DNA from: Pseudomonadota bacterium
Lineage (GTDB): Bacteria; Pseudomonadota; Gammaproteobacteria; UBA6186; Azoamicaceae
Direction: 5' to 3'
Length of the DNA stretch: 30,327 nt
NCBI GenBank assembly: GCA_021848375.1
Contig: JAJZUR010000003.1
Span: forward strand, 1 to 30,327
The notes under the pieces were generated by a model. That model had not been told where the DNA came from. It saw only the letters and a program-made list of their open reading frames with translations, and made no database searches. This document shows positions 30,202-30,327 of the stretch, piece after piece. The position numbers and the translations under genes are program-made. The stretch's first letter is position 1. Each line of letters starts with the position of its first letter.

Positions 30202-30327
30202 GGCTTTGTTGAATAAATCGCTTTCCCCTATATTTTTCTCTAATTTACAGCATAACTGACTGGCATCCCGAGCTGAGTCATTTTATTTAATGCAAAGCAT
30301 CTTAGCAGAGCTTCAGTTCCTTGATTT
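30202..30327 (-). mobile_element. IS5/IS903-type insertion sequence, partial
   Basis: The plus strand at 30202 begins GGCTTTGTTGAATAAATCG, the terminal inverted repeat characteristic of IS903-group IS5-family elements. It is followed 20 bases later by the stop of the transposase. The rest of the element lies beyond the window, so length and target duplication cannot be judged. Confidence 0.85.
30240..30327 (-). CDS. IS5-family (IS903 group) transposase, C-terminal fragment
   Basis: The minus strand encodes 28 residues and a TAG stop, including ALLRCFALNKM and then QLGMPVSYAVN, the usual IS903-group transposase C-terminus (an LNKMTxLGMPxS pattern). It is cut by the window edge. The catalytic DDE residues would lie outside. 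Confidence 0.85.
   Translation of the reverse strand, partial: NQGTEALLRCFALNKMTQLGMPVSYAVN

Noticed and set aside
1..30327. CRISPR arrays, tRNA or rRNA genes
   Set aside because: No regularly spaced repeats, cloverleaf-type sequences or rRNA signatures were noticed on reading; this is a manual check only.

Overview
The window is AT-rich bacterial chromosome, most likely from a gammaproteobacterium of the Legionellales (Legionella/Coxiella-like). The pilM-N-O-P-Q cluster divergent from a class A PBP1a gene is the classic gammaproteobacterial arrangement. The hemE-coaD-ferredoxin run, the ankyrin gene, the coiled-coil protein and the AAA-ATPase/nuclease protein fit intracellular-lifestyle Legionellales. 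The order-level assignment is inference from gene content, not a database result.

Layout. 1-1990: the possible tail of a plus-strand gene, then on the minus strand a DUF1284 protein behind the biotin transporter bioY (with a BirA-like operator over its promoter), a DUF6314-like protein, and a 300-base gap with two palindromes. 1989-8256: a minus-strand fatty-acid desaturase diverges from a plus-strand GldA/GldF/GldG-type ABC operon, followed by a 731-residue coiled-coil protein of unknown function. 8225-10036: minus-strand hemE-coaD-yfhL (heme, coenzyme A, 2[4Fe-4S] ferredoxin). 10110-15164: pilMNOPQ, the type IV pilus alignment complex and secretin. 15329-17677: mrcA/ponA (PBP1a). 17687-18916: an AAA ATPase with a promoter-embedded palindrome. 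19065-21941: the three catalytic parts of the NHEJ enzyme LigD (polymerase, 3'-phosphoesterase, ligase) as three separate genes, with a very basic histone-H1-like protein among them. 21969-24198: mdh and a short malic enzyme. 24264-24863: rpmE and a small conserved-looking protein. 24992-26948: murI, an exported ankyrin-repeat protein and a MazG-like hydrolase.

The right end (26973-30327) is accessory: a phosphotransferase gene cut by an IS200/IS605-type element, an AAA-ATPase/PD-(D/E)XK protein, and the terminal repeat plus transposase C-terminus of an IS5/IS903-type element running off the window.

The most interesting part is the split-LigD island. A break-repair toolkit normally fused in one polypeptide is dispersed around a small basic protein whose promoter carries a perfect palindrome. 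No Ku gene is present in this window. Several genes (murI, the ABC ATPase) have a -10 element so close to the ATG, and no Shine-Dalgarno, that leaderless transcripts are likely. No tRNA, rRNA, CRISPR array or replication origin was recognised.
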